Shown piece by piece: positions 1-9,408 of a stretch of 64,000 nt of DNA. The DNA comes from Flaveria trinervia (lineage: Eukaryota; Streptophyta; Magnoliopsida; Asterales; Asteraceae). Each line of letters starts with the position of its first letter. The first letter of the stretch is position 1. Below the pieces are notes generated by a model. The model was not told where the DNA came from. It saw only the letters and a list, made by a program, of their open reading frames with translations, and did no database searches. The stretch spans positions 61,885,340-61,949,339 of the forward strand of contig CM046442.1 of the NCBI GenBank assembly GCA_025506515.1, given 5' to 3'. A program made the translations under genes and the position numbers.

Positions 1-2759
1 CCAGGAGTGCCACCTGATAGAGAGATCGAGTTTCAGATTGATTTGATACTAGGTGCCCAACCTGTTGCCAAGGCACTGTATCGGTTAGCTCCGACGGAGA
101 AGAAAGAATTGATGGAGTAGTTGCAAGAGCTACTTGATAAGGGGTTCATGAGACCGAGTATCTCTCCTTGGGGTGCTCCGGTCCTATTTGTGAAGAAGAA
201 AGACGATAGTATGAGGATGTGTATTGATTACCGTGAGCTGAACAAGTTGACGGTGAAGAACCGATACCCCTCACCGAGAATTGATGATTTGTTCGATCAG
301 CTTCAAGGTGCCCGTTGGTTTTCAAGGATGGATCTTTGATCGGGCTACCATCAATTGAAGGTGAAAGAGCAGGATGTTCCTAAAACAGCTTTTCGCATGC
401 GTTATGGCCATTACGAGTTTCTTGTTATGTCTTTTGGTTTGACCAATGCACCAACTACTTTTTTGGATCTGATAAATCGAGTGTGTTAGCTGATGTTGGA
501 TAAATCAGTGATTGTGTTTATTGATGATATCCTATTTTATTCGAAGAGTGAGGTAGAGCATGCTGACCACATTCGGGAGGTCTTGGAGACGTTAAGAAAG
601 GAGAAGTTGTATGCTAAGTTCTCCAGGTGTGCGCTCTGGTTGCGCGAGGTTCAATTCTTGGGTCATGTGGTAAATCCTGACGGGATTATGGTGGACCTGG
701 CAAAGGTGGAGGCGGTGAGGAAATGGAAGTCTCCAAAGACACCATCCGAGATCCGTAGTTTCTTGGGTTTGGCGGGCTACTACAGAAGATTCATTCAAGG
801 CTTCTCCAAGATTGCTTCTCCACTAACCAAGTTGACTCGGAAGGATGTGAAATTTGTATGGGGTCAAGCTTAAGAGAAGGCGTTCGAAGAATTGAAGGCG
901 AGACTGACTCAAGCTACTGTTCTGTAATTACCCGACGGGAGTGAAGATCTGGTGGTTTATTCTGATGCTTCCTACTCGGGGTTAGGGTGTGTGTTAATGT
1001 AGATAGGGAAGGTTATAACCTATGCATCCTGACAGTTGAAGGTTCATGAGGTCAATTATCACTTGGAGCTAGCAGCGGTGGTCTTTGCACTAAAGATTTG
1101 GAGGCACTATCTTTACGGGACGAAGTGCACCATTTTCACTAACCACAAGAGCTTGAAGTACTTCTTTGAGCAGAAGGACCTGAACATGAGACAGAGACGA
1201 TGGTTGGAGCTCATAAAAGATTATGACTGCGAGATCCATTACCATTCGGGCAAAGCCAACGTGGTGGCAGATGCTCTTAGTTGGAAAGAGAGACCCGAAG
1301 CGATTCAGGTGAAAGCGTATCAGCTAATCTTGACCTCTGACGTGATGAAGCAAGTTAAAGATTTTCAAGATGAGGCATTAAAGGAAGATCATCTTAACTC
1401 GGAAAGAATGAGGTCTGGTCGCGAAATTGGGTGAAAACACACTTGGTGTTAAAACCCGATTTAGACGGGTGTGTATTCCTCGTTTTGGGGATCTACGCAT
1501 GAGGATCGTGGATGAGGCTCACAAAACTCGATACTCCATTCATCCAGGTGCCACAAAGATGTATCAAGACATGAAGAAGGAGTATTGGTGGCTAGGTATG
1601 AAACGTGACGTGGTGGAGCATGTGAGTAAATGCCTTACTTGTCTACAGGTGAAGGCCAAGCATCAGAATCCGTATGGAAGATCCAACCTTTGGATATACC
1701 GGAATGGAAGTGGAGCACATCACCATGGATTTTATTATGAAGCTACCACGTACTCCGAAAGGGTATGATGCTATATGGTAGTTGTATATTGCATGACGAA
1801 GAGTGCTCACTTCCTACCGATCCGCGAGACATATTCATCCGAGAGGTTAGCGGATCTTTTCATCAAGGAGATTGTAACTCGTCACGGTCAGTGTCTATTG
1901 TGTCTGATCGTGACACCCAGTTTACATCTAAATTCTGAAAGAAATTCCACGACGCTATGGGGACGAGTTTACACATCAACACGGCTTATCACCCTCAAAC
2001 TAATGGTTAGTCTGAGAGGACCATTCAGACATTGGAGTACATGCTTCGGGAATGTGTTATCGATTTTGGGGGAAGTTAGGATGACCACTTACCGTTAGCT
2101 GAATTCTCATACAACAATTATCATGCCAGCAATTGTATGCCACCTTATGAGATGCTATACGGTAGGAGATGCAGAACACCCGTTTGTTGGGGTGATATTG
2201 GTCAAAAAGAACTAGGAGCATCGAGGTACTCGAGGCTACGACTAAGAAGTTTGAAAAGATCAAGGCCTTCATGAAGGCAGCCAAAGATAGACATAAGTTG
2301 TATGCTGATAAACGACACGGACTGACTGAGTTTAAGGTGGGTGACTGGGTTATGTTGAAGGTCTCACCTTGGAAGGGGATAATTTGTTTCCGAAAGCGGG
2401 GCAAGTTGAGCCCGAGGTGCATAGGCCCTTTCCGAATCATTACTCAAGTATGAGAGGTGGCCTATAGATTGGAGTTACCAGATTAGCTAAGTGGAATTCA
2501 CCCGACATTCCATGTATCTCATCTAAGGAAGTGCTTGGCAGATGAAGATATGATTGTTCCACTGAAGGATATCGAAGTAGACGAACAACTCAATTATGGG
2601 GAGCAACCAGTGGCAATCATCGATCGAAAAGAGAAGAGGCTGAGGAATAAAGTGGTTCCTCTTGTGCGTGTACAGTCGAGGCACAGGAAGGGATTCGAGT
2701 CAACGTAGAAGACTGAAGAAAAAATGATGCATCATTACCCACGTTTGTTCGAGGAATAA
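1..2759 (+). pseudogene. Decayed gypsy A pol (RT-RNase H-integrase-chromodomain)
   Basis: Polyprotein remnant that would copy element RNA and integrate the cDNA. RT spans about 1-870, with the catalytic F-I-D-D box at 517-528 and the motif SPWGAPVLFVKKKD upstream. RNase H follows, with YSDASY near 960, HYLYGTKCTIF, and AKANV-like text ending in VVADALS near 1270. Integrase starts at about 1430 with the H-H-C-C finger (CLTCLQVKAKH near 1640), and the C-terminal tail ends HYPRLFEE-stop at 2757-2759. In-frame stops lie at 118, 337, 487, 871, 925, 1000 and 1030, and frameshifts near 1425, 1690 and 1765. Several stops equal CAA/CAG to TAA/TAG or CGA to TGA changes relative to element 2. It is not translatable. 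Confidence 0.9.
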
Positions 2760-2783
2760 CAGGTTTCGGGGACAAAACCTATA

Positions 2784-2797
2784 TAAGGGGGTGGAAT
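2784..2797 (+). other. Polypurine tract of gypsy A
   Basis: A purine run, AAGGGGGTGGAA, immediately precedes the LTR start TGTAACACCCGG. The same tract in the same place occurs in element 2 at 20019-20030. It would prime plus-strand DNA synthesis. Confidence 0.8.
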
Positions 2798-3360
2798 TGT
2801 AACACCCGGATATTTTCGTTAAAGCCGATGAAAGAAGAAAAAGAAATAACGTCCAAAGTCGGGGGACCAAACTTGCCAAGACGGGAGAAAGTTCGAAAGA
2901 GTGGGGAATAAGAGGGGAGGGCAGCCCACACCCTCCCCATACCCACAAAATTCTGCCAAAGGAGAAAAAGAGAGAAGAGAAGGAGAAAAAGGGAGAAAAG
3001 CTCGGTTCGTGTGCATTCAAGCGTGCAAAATCAAAGTGTAGCGGGTCTAATCAAAGCTCTTCTCATTGTGGTTGTTTGTGTGAGTTCTAGGACCCGTTTT
3101 TTACACGTTTTTGAATGATTTTAGGGCTGGAACACATCTGAAAATCGTTTTTGATGTGTGTGTGTTTGACCCGTGTGTATGTGTTTGTGTATGATGTGAG
3201 TGATGTATGATTTCGGGCTTGTGTGTGCTTGTATGGTGTTGTGGTATGTTTTCCTAAGGCTTAGGATGGTTGATTGGTCTTAGAAGAGGTTTGGAAGAGC
3301 TTGGAGGTTGAAAATGGCAGATTGGGTTCGGGAGTGAGCTGTATTCTGCACAGTTAGGGC

Positions 3361-3655
3361 TATGAGACCGAATGGCATGCCAGTCGTGCGACTGAAGTCC
3401 ACATGCATGCCAGTCGTGCGATTGAGGTCTAATCGCATGTGAGACATACAACTGAGGCCTATACGCTTGCCAGTCGTGCGACTGAGTTTCATTCGCATGG
3501 AAAGCCATGCGACTGAGGCCCAAACGCTTAGTTTCATCCGCATTAGGTCCATTTGCACAAGTGTTCATCCGCATTGGTTCATTCGCATAGGTGTTCAATC
3601 GCATATTATCCATTCGCATGGTGTTCAGTCGCATGAGAGGTCATGCGACTGAAAG
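3361..3655 (+). repeat. Palindromic word array in gypsy A LTR
   Basis: A series of degenerate 10-14 nt words, spaced by roughly 20-40 nt. CAGTCGTGCGACTG at 3381-3394 and 3471-3484 has perfectly complementary 6-nt arms, and CAGTCGTGCGATTG at 3411-3424 is a one-base variant. At 3626-3651 an 11-nt arm beginning CAGTCGCATGA is matched perfectly by TCATGCGACTG, with loop GAGG. Between them are half-words such as CATTCGCATGG. The same vocabulary occurs in copia I, an element of a different superfamily. Confidence 0.85.
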
Positions 3656-3935
3656 GTACCCATACGCCCAAGTAGGGTTGGTGTACCTGAGGAAAACGTA
3701 GTTTATTTACTGACTTTCGGGGGAAAGTGCAGATGTAAGAGGTTTCCGTAAGTTCATGTAAGATGACTTTTGAGGCCTTAGAGGTTATGTTGGGCATGAT
3801 GATGTATGAGAATGTATGTTTTTGCGTGGTGTATGTTATGTATGTATGATGATGCCATGTATATCATGTTATTGACTGTGTATGTTATGTTCCTTACTGG
3901 TATGTTTATCTTTTCCGTGGCTTTACATCGAATGT

Positions 3936-4865
3936 TGTTAGGATCATTGATCTATGTTTGATTGATTGAAGAGTATTGCAGCGGAATTCAAACAATGAAT
4001 TAGTCGATTCACAAGAACAAAACGATATTCAATGAAGAACAAAGACGGTTATAGAGAGAGAGAATATCTGCAAATATATTTCATTCAATATTCGCTTTCG
4101 TGGTAACAGAATGTCACAATTATGATTAGGTCGACACCTCTTATATAAGAGATGTGATGTCTGCTGATGTCACTTGATAGTGACATCTAACAGATTTATT
4201 ACAACTGAAACACAACTACTGAAGATGTCAAAACAGCTGACATCTTCTTACAAAAAGTTCTAAGTGTTATCAGTTGTTATAACTACTGAAAAATATAAAA
4301 CTACTGAAACTACAACGACTGAAGAACAAGCTCTTCAGTCGTTTTACAAAACTACTGAAACTAGAAATATAAAACTACTGATATCACAACTACTGAAGAA
4401 GTACTCTTCAGCAGTTGTGACAAACTACTGACGCTTCAGTACTTGATCTTCAGACTTTGACCTTCAGATGTTTCATCAGCTGATGACTTCAGTAGATATC
4501 ATCAGCTGATGTCTTCAGTCTTTGTCTTCAGACTTTGTACATCAGTTGTTGATCTTCAGCACTTGTAAACTCTTCAGCTGTTGTACTTCAGTACTTTGGT
4601 CTTTCAGCTTCAGCACTTGTGTTCTTCAGCTGTTCAGCTTCAGTACTTGTGTTCTTCAGCTGTTCAGCTTCAGTACTTGTGTTCTTCAGCTGTTGTACTT
4701 CAGCACTTTAGTTCTTCAGCTGTTGAAGTCTTCAGTACTTGATCTTCAGCTGTTTAAGTCATCAGCACTTGTCAAACTGCTGATGAAGCTTTCAGCAGTT
4801 GTTGTGATACCATGTGGGACTTAGAGGTTTTCTGATCTTGGCTCATTGGTTCTTTTGGTCCAACA
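3936..4865 (-). mobile_element. Solo copia LTR of the F family
   Basis: Read on the minus strand it starts TGTTGGACCAAAAGAACC and ends ATGATCCTAACA. It is flanked on both sides by AATGT (3931-3935 and 4866-4870), a perfect 5-bp target duplication, with no internal sequence, so it is a recombined solo LTR. It is 930 bp and related end to end to the F LTR (52139-53119), including the CTGAAGA / CAACTACTGAAG word arrays and a TATATAA box (4141-4147 on this strand). It lies inside the gypsy A LTR and is therefore younger than it. Confidence 0.93.
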
Positions 4866-5899
4866 AATGTTAACGAATGAAATGAAAGTATTATGTAATG
4901 TAAAGTGAAAGATAATGAAAAGAGGAACATGAAGAATGAATGCATGCATTAATGAATGAATGAATGTAAGAAAGGCTTGCAAGAAAATATATGGAGGTGC
5001 ACACCCGATGAAGGTTGTTAGCTCAAAGGTGTGCGGGTTAGCTACCCCGAAAGGATGCACACTGGGGTCTTTCTTTGTGATTGACCATTTGTATGGAGCC
5101 ATTGTTGCTTGCCTTAGGTACTCTGGCCAGGAGGTGTTGTGCACCGTAATGGAAGGCCTCTCATAGGCTTAGGCCCAGTACCATGAGACTGAAGGGCATA
5201 TCATATGACAATGATACACCTGAACTTTATCTTAGGTACTATGGCCATGAGGTGCTGTGCACCGTAATGGAAGGTCTATGATAGGCTTAGGCCAAGTACC
5301 AGGAGACTGAAGGGTAAAGTTCATGGTTTTGATGGAAAGAAAAGATGTAATGATGAACGAATGAATGAAAGTAAGAATGTATGAATGAATGAAAGATAAC
5401 GAATGAATGACGAAGATAATAATGATATTATGTATGTGTACGTGTGATGTATGATCGCCTGAAAGTGAAGAACGGTTTTAATGAAAGAAAAGTATTGTTT
5501 TATTATAAAACTAGAACTCACTTAGCAACGCTGACTTTTATGTGATTCCAGATGGCAGGTAATGGTTGCTGAGGATGGCACGAGGCAGCTACTAAGCTCT
5601 TTTGGATGGCATCCCTTTTTATAATGCTTTTGTGATGTAGTGCAACATATATATTTGTAACTGGATAACAATGTATTGTTTTGCAAAAGCCTTTATAATG
5701 AAATGAAATGTCATTTTTGAATGTTTTCATTGTAGTGTTTATTTAAGATAAATGGAAATATATGTTTTATGTGCAATGATCGACCAGCTGTAAGCGTCCC
5801 GGGAACGGAGCCTTACATGGTAGGATAGGAGTGTTGGTATTACACCCCTTTCCTAAAACAGAGTTACCTACCACCTAGAATCCAGCTGAGATGAATACA

Positions 5900-7808
5900 C
5901 CCTTTTGTTTTGGATCAATCATCAACTTGAGTCAGCCACTTTCTTGGTAGTTCTTCTTGCTGCTTTAGCTCTGCTTCTTCTGGCTTTGGTGGTTAGGATT
6001 TGATCATCATTGGGAGAAGTGGGTTGATTTACCTGTTTCTTCCCTATGGTGGCCTCTATTATTGCATCATTCTTCAACTCAAGTGAAGATGGGTTAGTAG
6101 ATGGAACCTCTTGCTCTTCAATACCACATCTAGGTTGTGTTATGGACTCATAAGAATTTGGTGGAACAATTCATTGGTCCCCAACCCTTCTTTGTTTTGA
6201 TAACAAATTTTGGAGTGGGAGGATGATGCAATAATAGATTGGAAGTTTTTCTCAGAAATAGCATACTTCCTGGCTTAAGCCTCAGTAGTGACAAGCTGGG
6301 CTTGAGCCTTAGAAAATTTGGATATTAAACCCTTTATTTGAGTCTTATAATTTGTGTGTTCATGTTTTAATAAGGACACAGTTTTCTCCAACTCTTCAAT
6401 TTTTCTTTGATACTCAGATTCAGCTCTTTTAAAATCAAATTTCAAAACATTTAGAGACTTAATATGAGATTTAATCTCCATATTGTAGTCTTGATACAAT
6501 TTAACCTTAGCAATACATTCAGGAGTACAGAGATGTTCATATACCTTATTGTTATCTGTTCCTACCATGAGTACTTGAGCAGGAGTCACATCCTGTACCA
6601 TACAGCTCCAGTCAACTTCTTGAGCCATTGCAACTATCTCTGTTGACTTTCCATAAGGCTTTGACGTAGAGGGATGTGTGAAGGCCTATGGGGTTCCAGA
6701 TTTGACTTGGGAACTTGCATTCCCTTGCAAAATGACCAAGTTGGTTACAATTGTAACATTTGGCCTTGGTTTTGTCAAACCCAAATTTGCTGGTGGTTGG
6801 GTTCTAAGAGTTCTCTTGAAGAACTTCTTTGCTCTGTAGGTTAAAAGAGCCATTTGTTGGACTATGTCCACATATTCTACATCATCTAGACTGAAGCACT
6901 CTAGATCATCAAAGCAGTACTTAAAGTCACTAGAGTGTCCACTTCCTAAGACAAAGGCACAGTTGTCCTGAAAGGAACTATGCTGAGCCTGTTGAGACCT
7001 TGGAGTCTCAGGAAATGTAATGTATGGTCCAGATGAGTAGGATGCTATTGTGTGTATGTCAAGTACTGTTGAGGTTGTGTGGGTCCTTAGCCTTCAACAA
7101 CCATCAAAGCATTACTAGAGGAAGACTTAGGGTTCTGCTTGTCTGATGGCCTCTTTTGCTCTCCATCTCCAAACGGTATCCATCAAGGATGCCATAGAGT
7201 TCAGTCATGGTGAGGGTGTTCAGATTTTTTATACCCCTGATAGAGACACATTAGAACATCCACTCATTAGGGAGTGCACTCATGAACTTTCTTGTGAGGT
7301 CTCTAAGTTTAGGAGTAATTCCCACAGACTGAAGGGAAGAAATTAGATCCATGTAACTGAAGTATTGCTAGCTGAGGGTCTCTCCAGCAGTATAGGTGAA
7401 GTTCTCAAACTACTACTTCAATGAGTCCTTCTTGGAGTCATTAGAGCTAGAGTACATTTGAGCAAGTGCATCAAATAGTTCTTTGGCTAACTTGCAATGC
7501 TCAAACCCAACCATGATGGATTTGCGTATTACAGTCATAAGAATAGTCATCGCATTGCTGTCAATGTCCATCTTCTTCTGGTCCTCATTAGAGTAGTCTT
7601 CAACAGCCTTTTCTATCATGGCCCCATTTCCACTAGGTGCAGCCCCCTTGGGTTTATACGGGCCATTGACAATAGACTGCCACATCTTGTTGTCTTGATA
7701 TTTGATGAAGCCTTCCATGCGTCTGCTCCATGGCTTGAAGGTTTTAGAGGTAATGATGGGAGCTTTAGTCATGGTTCCCAACTCTACTTCAGACTTGTTG
7801 ACGGTCAT
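5900..7808 (-). pseudogene. Decayed gag of copia B
   Basis: The capsid part starts MTVNKSEVELGTMTKAP at 7808 and reads to a stop at 7413-7415, including WSRRMEGFIKY and LAKELFDAL. It is followed by a stretch full of stops and frameshifts (6900-7410). The nucleocapsid knuckle CYNCNQLGHFAREC lies at 6718-6759. A charged heptad-rich segment at 6275-6628 (118 codons) is probably a coiled coil. From 6270 to 5900 a low-complexity tail reads in several frames. The corresponding gag of copia F has the same order of parts. The product would package element RNA; this copy cannot be made. Confidence 0.8.
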
Positions 7809-7883
7809 TTTGAGTGAGGCATAAGGAGGAGTGAAAAATAGGTTGATTTGGATGGTAAGATCTCACAGTCAAGAGCCTAAGAA

Positions 7884-7897
7884 GCTCTGATACCAAT
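7884..7897 (-). other. Primer-binding site of copia B
   Basis: On the minus strand the sequence directly after the LTR end is ATTGGTATCAGAGC, complementary to the 3' end of initiator methionine tRNA, the usual primer of plant copia elements. It fixes the orientation of B and the inner border of its 5' LTR. Confidence 0.9.
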
Positions 7898-8743
7898 TGC
7901 AGGATCGGTTTTTATCACTTAACACTTTGTTTTTCTCTCAAACTCACTTAAACTACACTCAGATAAGATGAAGCAGAGTCTTTCTAAGAGTTGATAATAA
8001 TATAATAAGTAACAATGAACACAAAAATATAATTTTCAAGGTACTTGCATATATTGCTTCTCAACTCAAAGTATTACAAGACTCTTACAAGCATGTTACA
8101 TGAGTTACAATGAGAAACTATATATAATACTACCTACATACGGATATACTTTGATACCAACTGGAATCCTCTAACTAAAGCAATACTACAAAGCTATAGT
8201 TTAAGGTATCTTAGATAATGTCTTTTCTGATATATGATAGTCATGACATGTCCATGACTTACCTTGTGTCACCAACTAAAGTTGGCAACTGTGTTAACTA
8301 ATAAAGGTGAATAGTGGAATAAAGTATGATCAACTACATGGCTTTTGAGAAAATGCCATACAATATCTGAAAGGTCTACAGTGGAGTGTCAGAGACACCA
8401 TACTTATGTCCACTAGTTCATAGTAGTGTCTTTCGAAGAATAGTTGGCTTCGGAAGAACAAGTTCTTTCGAAGCTTCTTCTGAGGCTTGAGGACTTCTTC
8501 TTTTCTTCATACTTCGAAAGTCATTGTCTTTTATTTCTTCTAAGTCTTGAACTTCGGAAGAGAAGACTTTGTCTTCGAAAGTTAGAGCTTTTCCTTCGGA
8601 AGTTTGATCTTGCTCTTTATCTTCGGAAAAAATCCATATCATTCGGAAGTTCCCTACTTAGCTTCGGAAGTCTTTTATTAGATGCACCAAAATAGTCTAA
8701 GTGATTTGGTTTTGGTTGCACCAGCCTTCTTCTTGATCCAACA
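7898..8743 (-). repeat. 5' LTR of copia B
   Basis: On the minus strand it starts TGTTGGATCAAG and ends CGATCCTGCA, giving TG...CA termini with a short imperfect terminal inverted repeat (GGATC/GATCC). It is 846 bp. The part that would be U3 (8430-8680) carries about ten copies of a word CTTCGGAAG or CTTCGAAAG, a near-palindrome spaced by 20-40 nt. The second LTR is not in the window. Confidence 0.8.
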
Positions 8744-9408
8744 CCCCAATCATCAAAGTCAAAACAAGGAGTAGGTTTTGACATCTACAATAGGGATCAT
8801 GAAAATAAGTTTGAACAAGAAGTCAAGAGAGGTTGAGGAAACAAATATAGCCTAAAACAGTCAACAAAAGTAGTGTTGTGAAATAAACTACTAAAAAGGC
8901 TGATTTTGCTTCTTCCCTTAAACCAAAGATTGTGACTCAGTTGAGAACGGGTAAATCAACTGAGTCAACAACAACAAAATCAGATTCAAGAAACATATGT
9001 ATTGGGATATTTGTGAAATGTCTCATCACAAAACAGAAGAGTGCTTTTTCAATCAATACTGCTTTATTTGTGACAGGAACAATCATTCCACCAAAAACTA
9101 CTAATTTAATAAATATTGTTCAGTCTGTGATATGAATAATCACAATACATCCGATTGATACTTCAAGCAAAAACGGTTGAGAATTCCCCAAAACAAGCCC
9201 ATCTCACTAGTATCATTTGTGAAACCCAAAGTCAGAAGTCACTTTCATAATAATCAATCTAGGACTTCTAGCTTAGATAATGACATGGGTAACACAAAAG
9301 AGTTGAAGAAGATTCAAAGAAACAAATATCACAACATCAAGCAAACAAATGATCTTCCCAAACCAAAAATAATGTTCCATATTCTAATTAGTTCTTTTGT
9401 GCTTGCAG
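8744..9408 (+). pseudogene. Gag tail of copia C with triple zinc knuckle
   Basis: Only the C-terminal part of gag remains. Three knuckle units start at 9003, 9060 and 9117, an exact 57-nt period, each of type C-x2-C-x4-H-x4-C followed by a [YF]FN-x-Y linker: unit 1 DICEMSHHKTEEC (first Cys now Trp), unit 2 CFICDRNNHSTKNY (last Cys now Tyr), unit 3 CSVCDMNNHNTSD then TGA in place of the last Cys. The gag end V-P-Y-S-N-stop is at 9377-9391, and a pyrimidine run ending in CAG follows (9392-9408). Frameshifts separate the pieces. Confidence 0.75.

Larger units (their letters stand above)
1..5817 (+). mobile_element. Ty3/gypsy element A, 3' part
   Basis: The window opens inside the pol gene of a Ty3/gypsy element and runs through its polypurine tract and 3' LTR. 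The domain order (RT, RNase H, integrase, chromodomain-like tail) and pol reading closely match complete element 2 at 13088-21981, so both belong to one family, probably a Tekay/Del-type chromovirus (inference). The 5' LTR, gag and protease lie left of the window. The LTR is interrupted by a solo copia LTR at 3936-4865. The element sits in copia B; the base run after it, TGGTA at 5818-5822, should be one copy of its target duplication. Confidence 0.9.
2798..5817 (+). repeat. 3' LTR of gypsy A, split by a solo LTR
   Basis: The LTR starts TGTAACACCCGG at 2798 and ends GAACGGAGCCTTACA at 5817. Without the insertion (3936-4865 plus one 5-bp duplication) it is about 2.1 kb, close to the 1.95-1.98 kb LTRs of element 2. 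Blocks shared with element 2 include AACTAGAACTCACT followed by CAGCAACGCTGA near 5513, and GAGGATGGCACGAG near 5570. The middle holds a palindromic word array (3361-3655). Further right, 4871-5500 carries AATGAATGAATG simple repeats and a twice-repeated block around AGGTACTCTGGCCAGGAGGT (5116 and 5234). Confidence 0.85.
5818..8743 (-). mobile_element. Copia element B, 5' part
   Basis: Minus-strand Ty1/copia element. Its 5' LTR (7898-8743), PBS (7884-7897) and gag (about 7808 down to 5900) are present. Beyond 5818 it is cut by gypsy A, so protease and pol should resume left of the window. Gag has one CCHC knuckle and a coiled coil followed by a long C-terminal tail, as in F, so B is probably also Sirevirus-like. 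Its right border at 8743 abuts the internal sequence of copia C, into which it seems to have inserted (CCCCA at 8744-8748 would be its target duplication). Confidence 0.8.

Noticed and set aside
3254..3634. Minus-strand ORFs of 92-126 codons in the gypsy A LTR
   Set aside because: They are readings of the CAGTCG/CATTCG words (repeated MRLNT, HDWHA) and have no coding character otherwise.
4522..4824. ORF of 100 codons with repeated FSTCVLQL
   Set aside because: Reading of the CTTCAG word array in the solo LTR.
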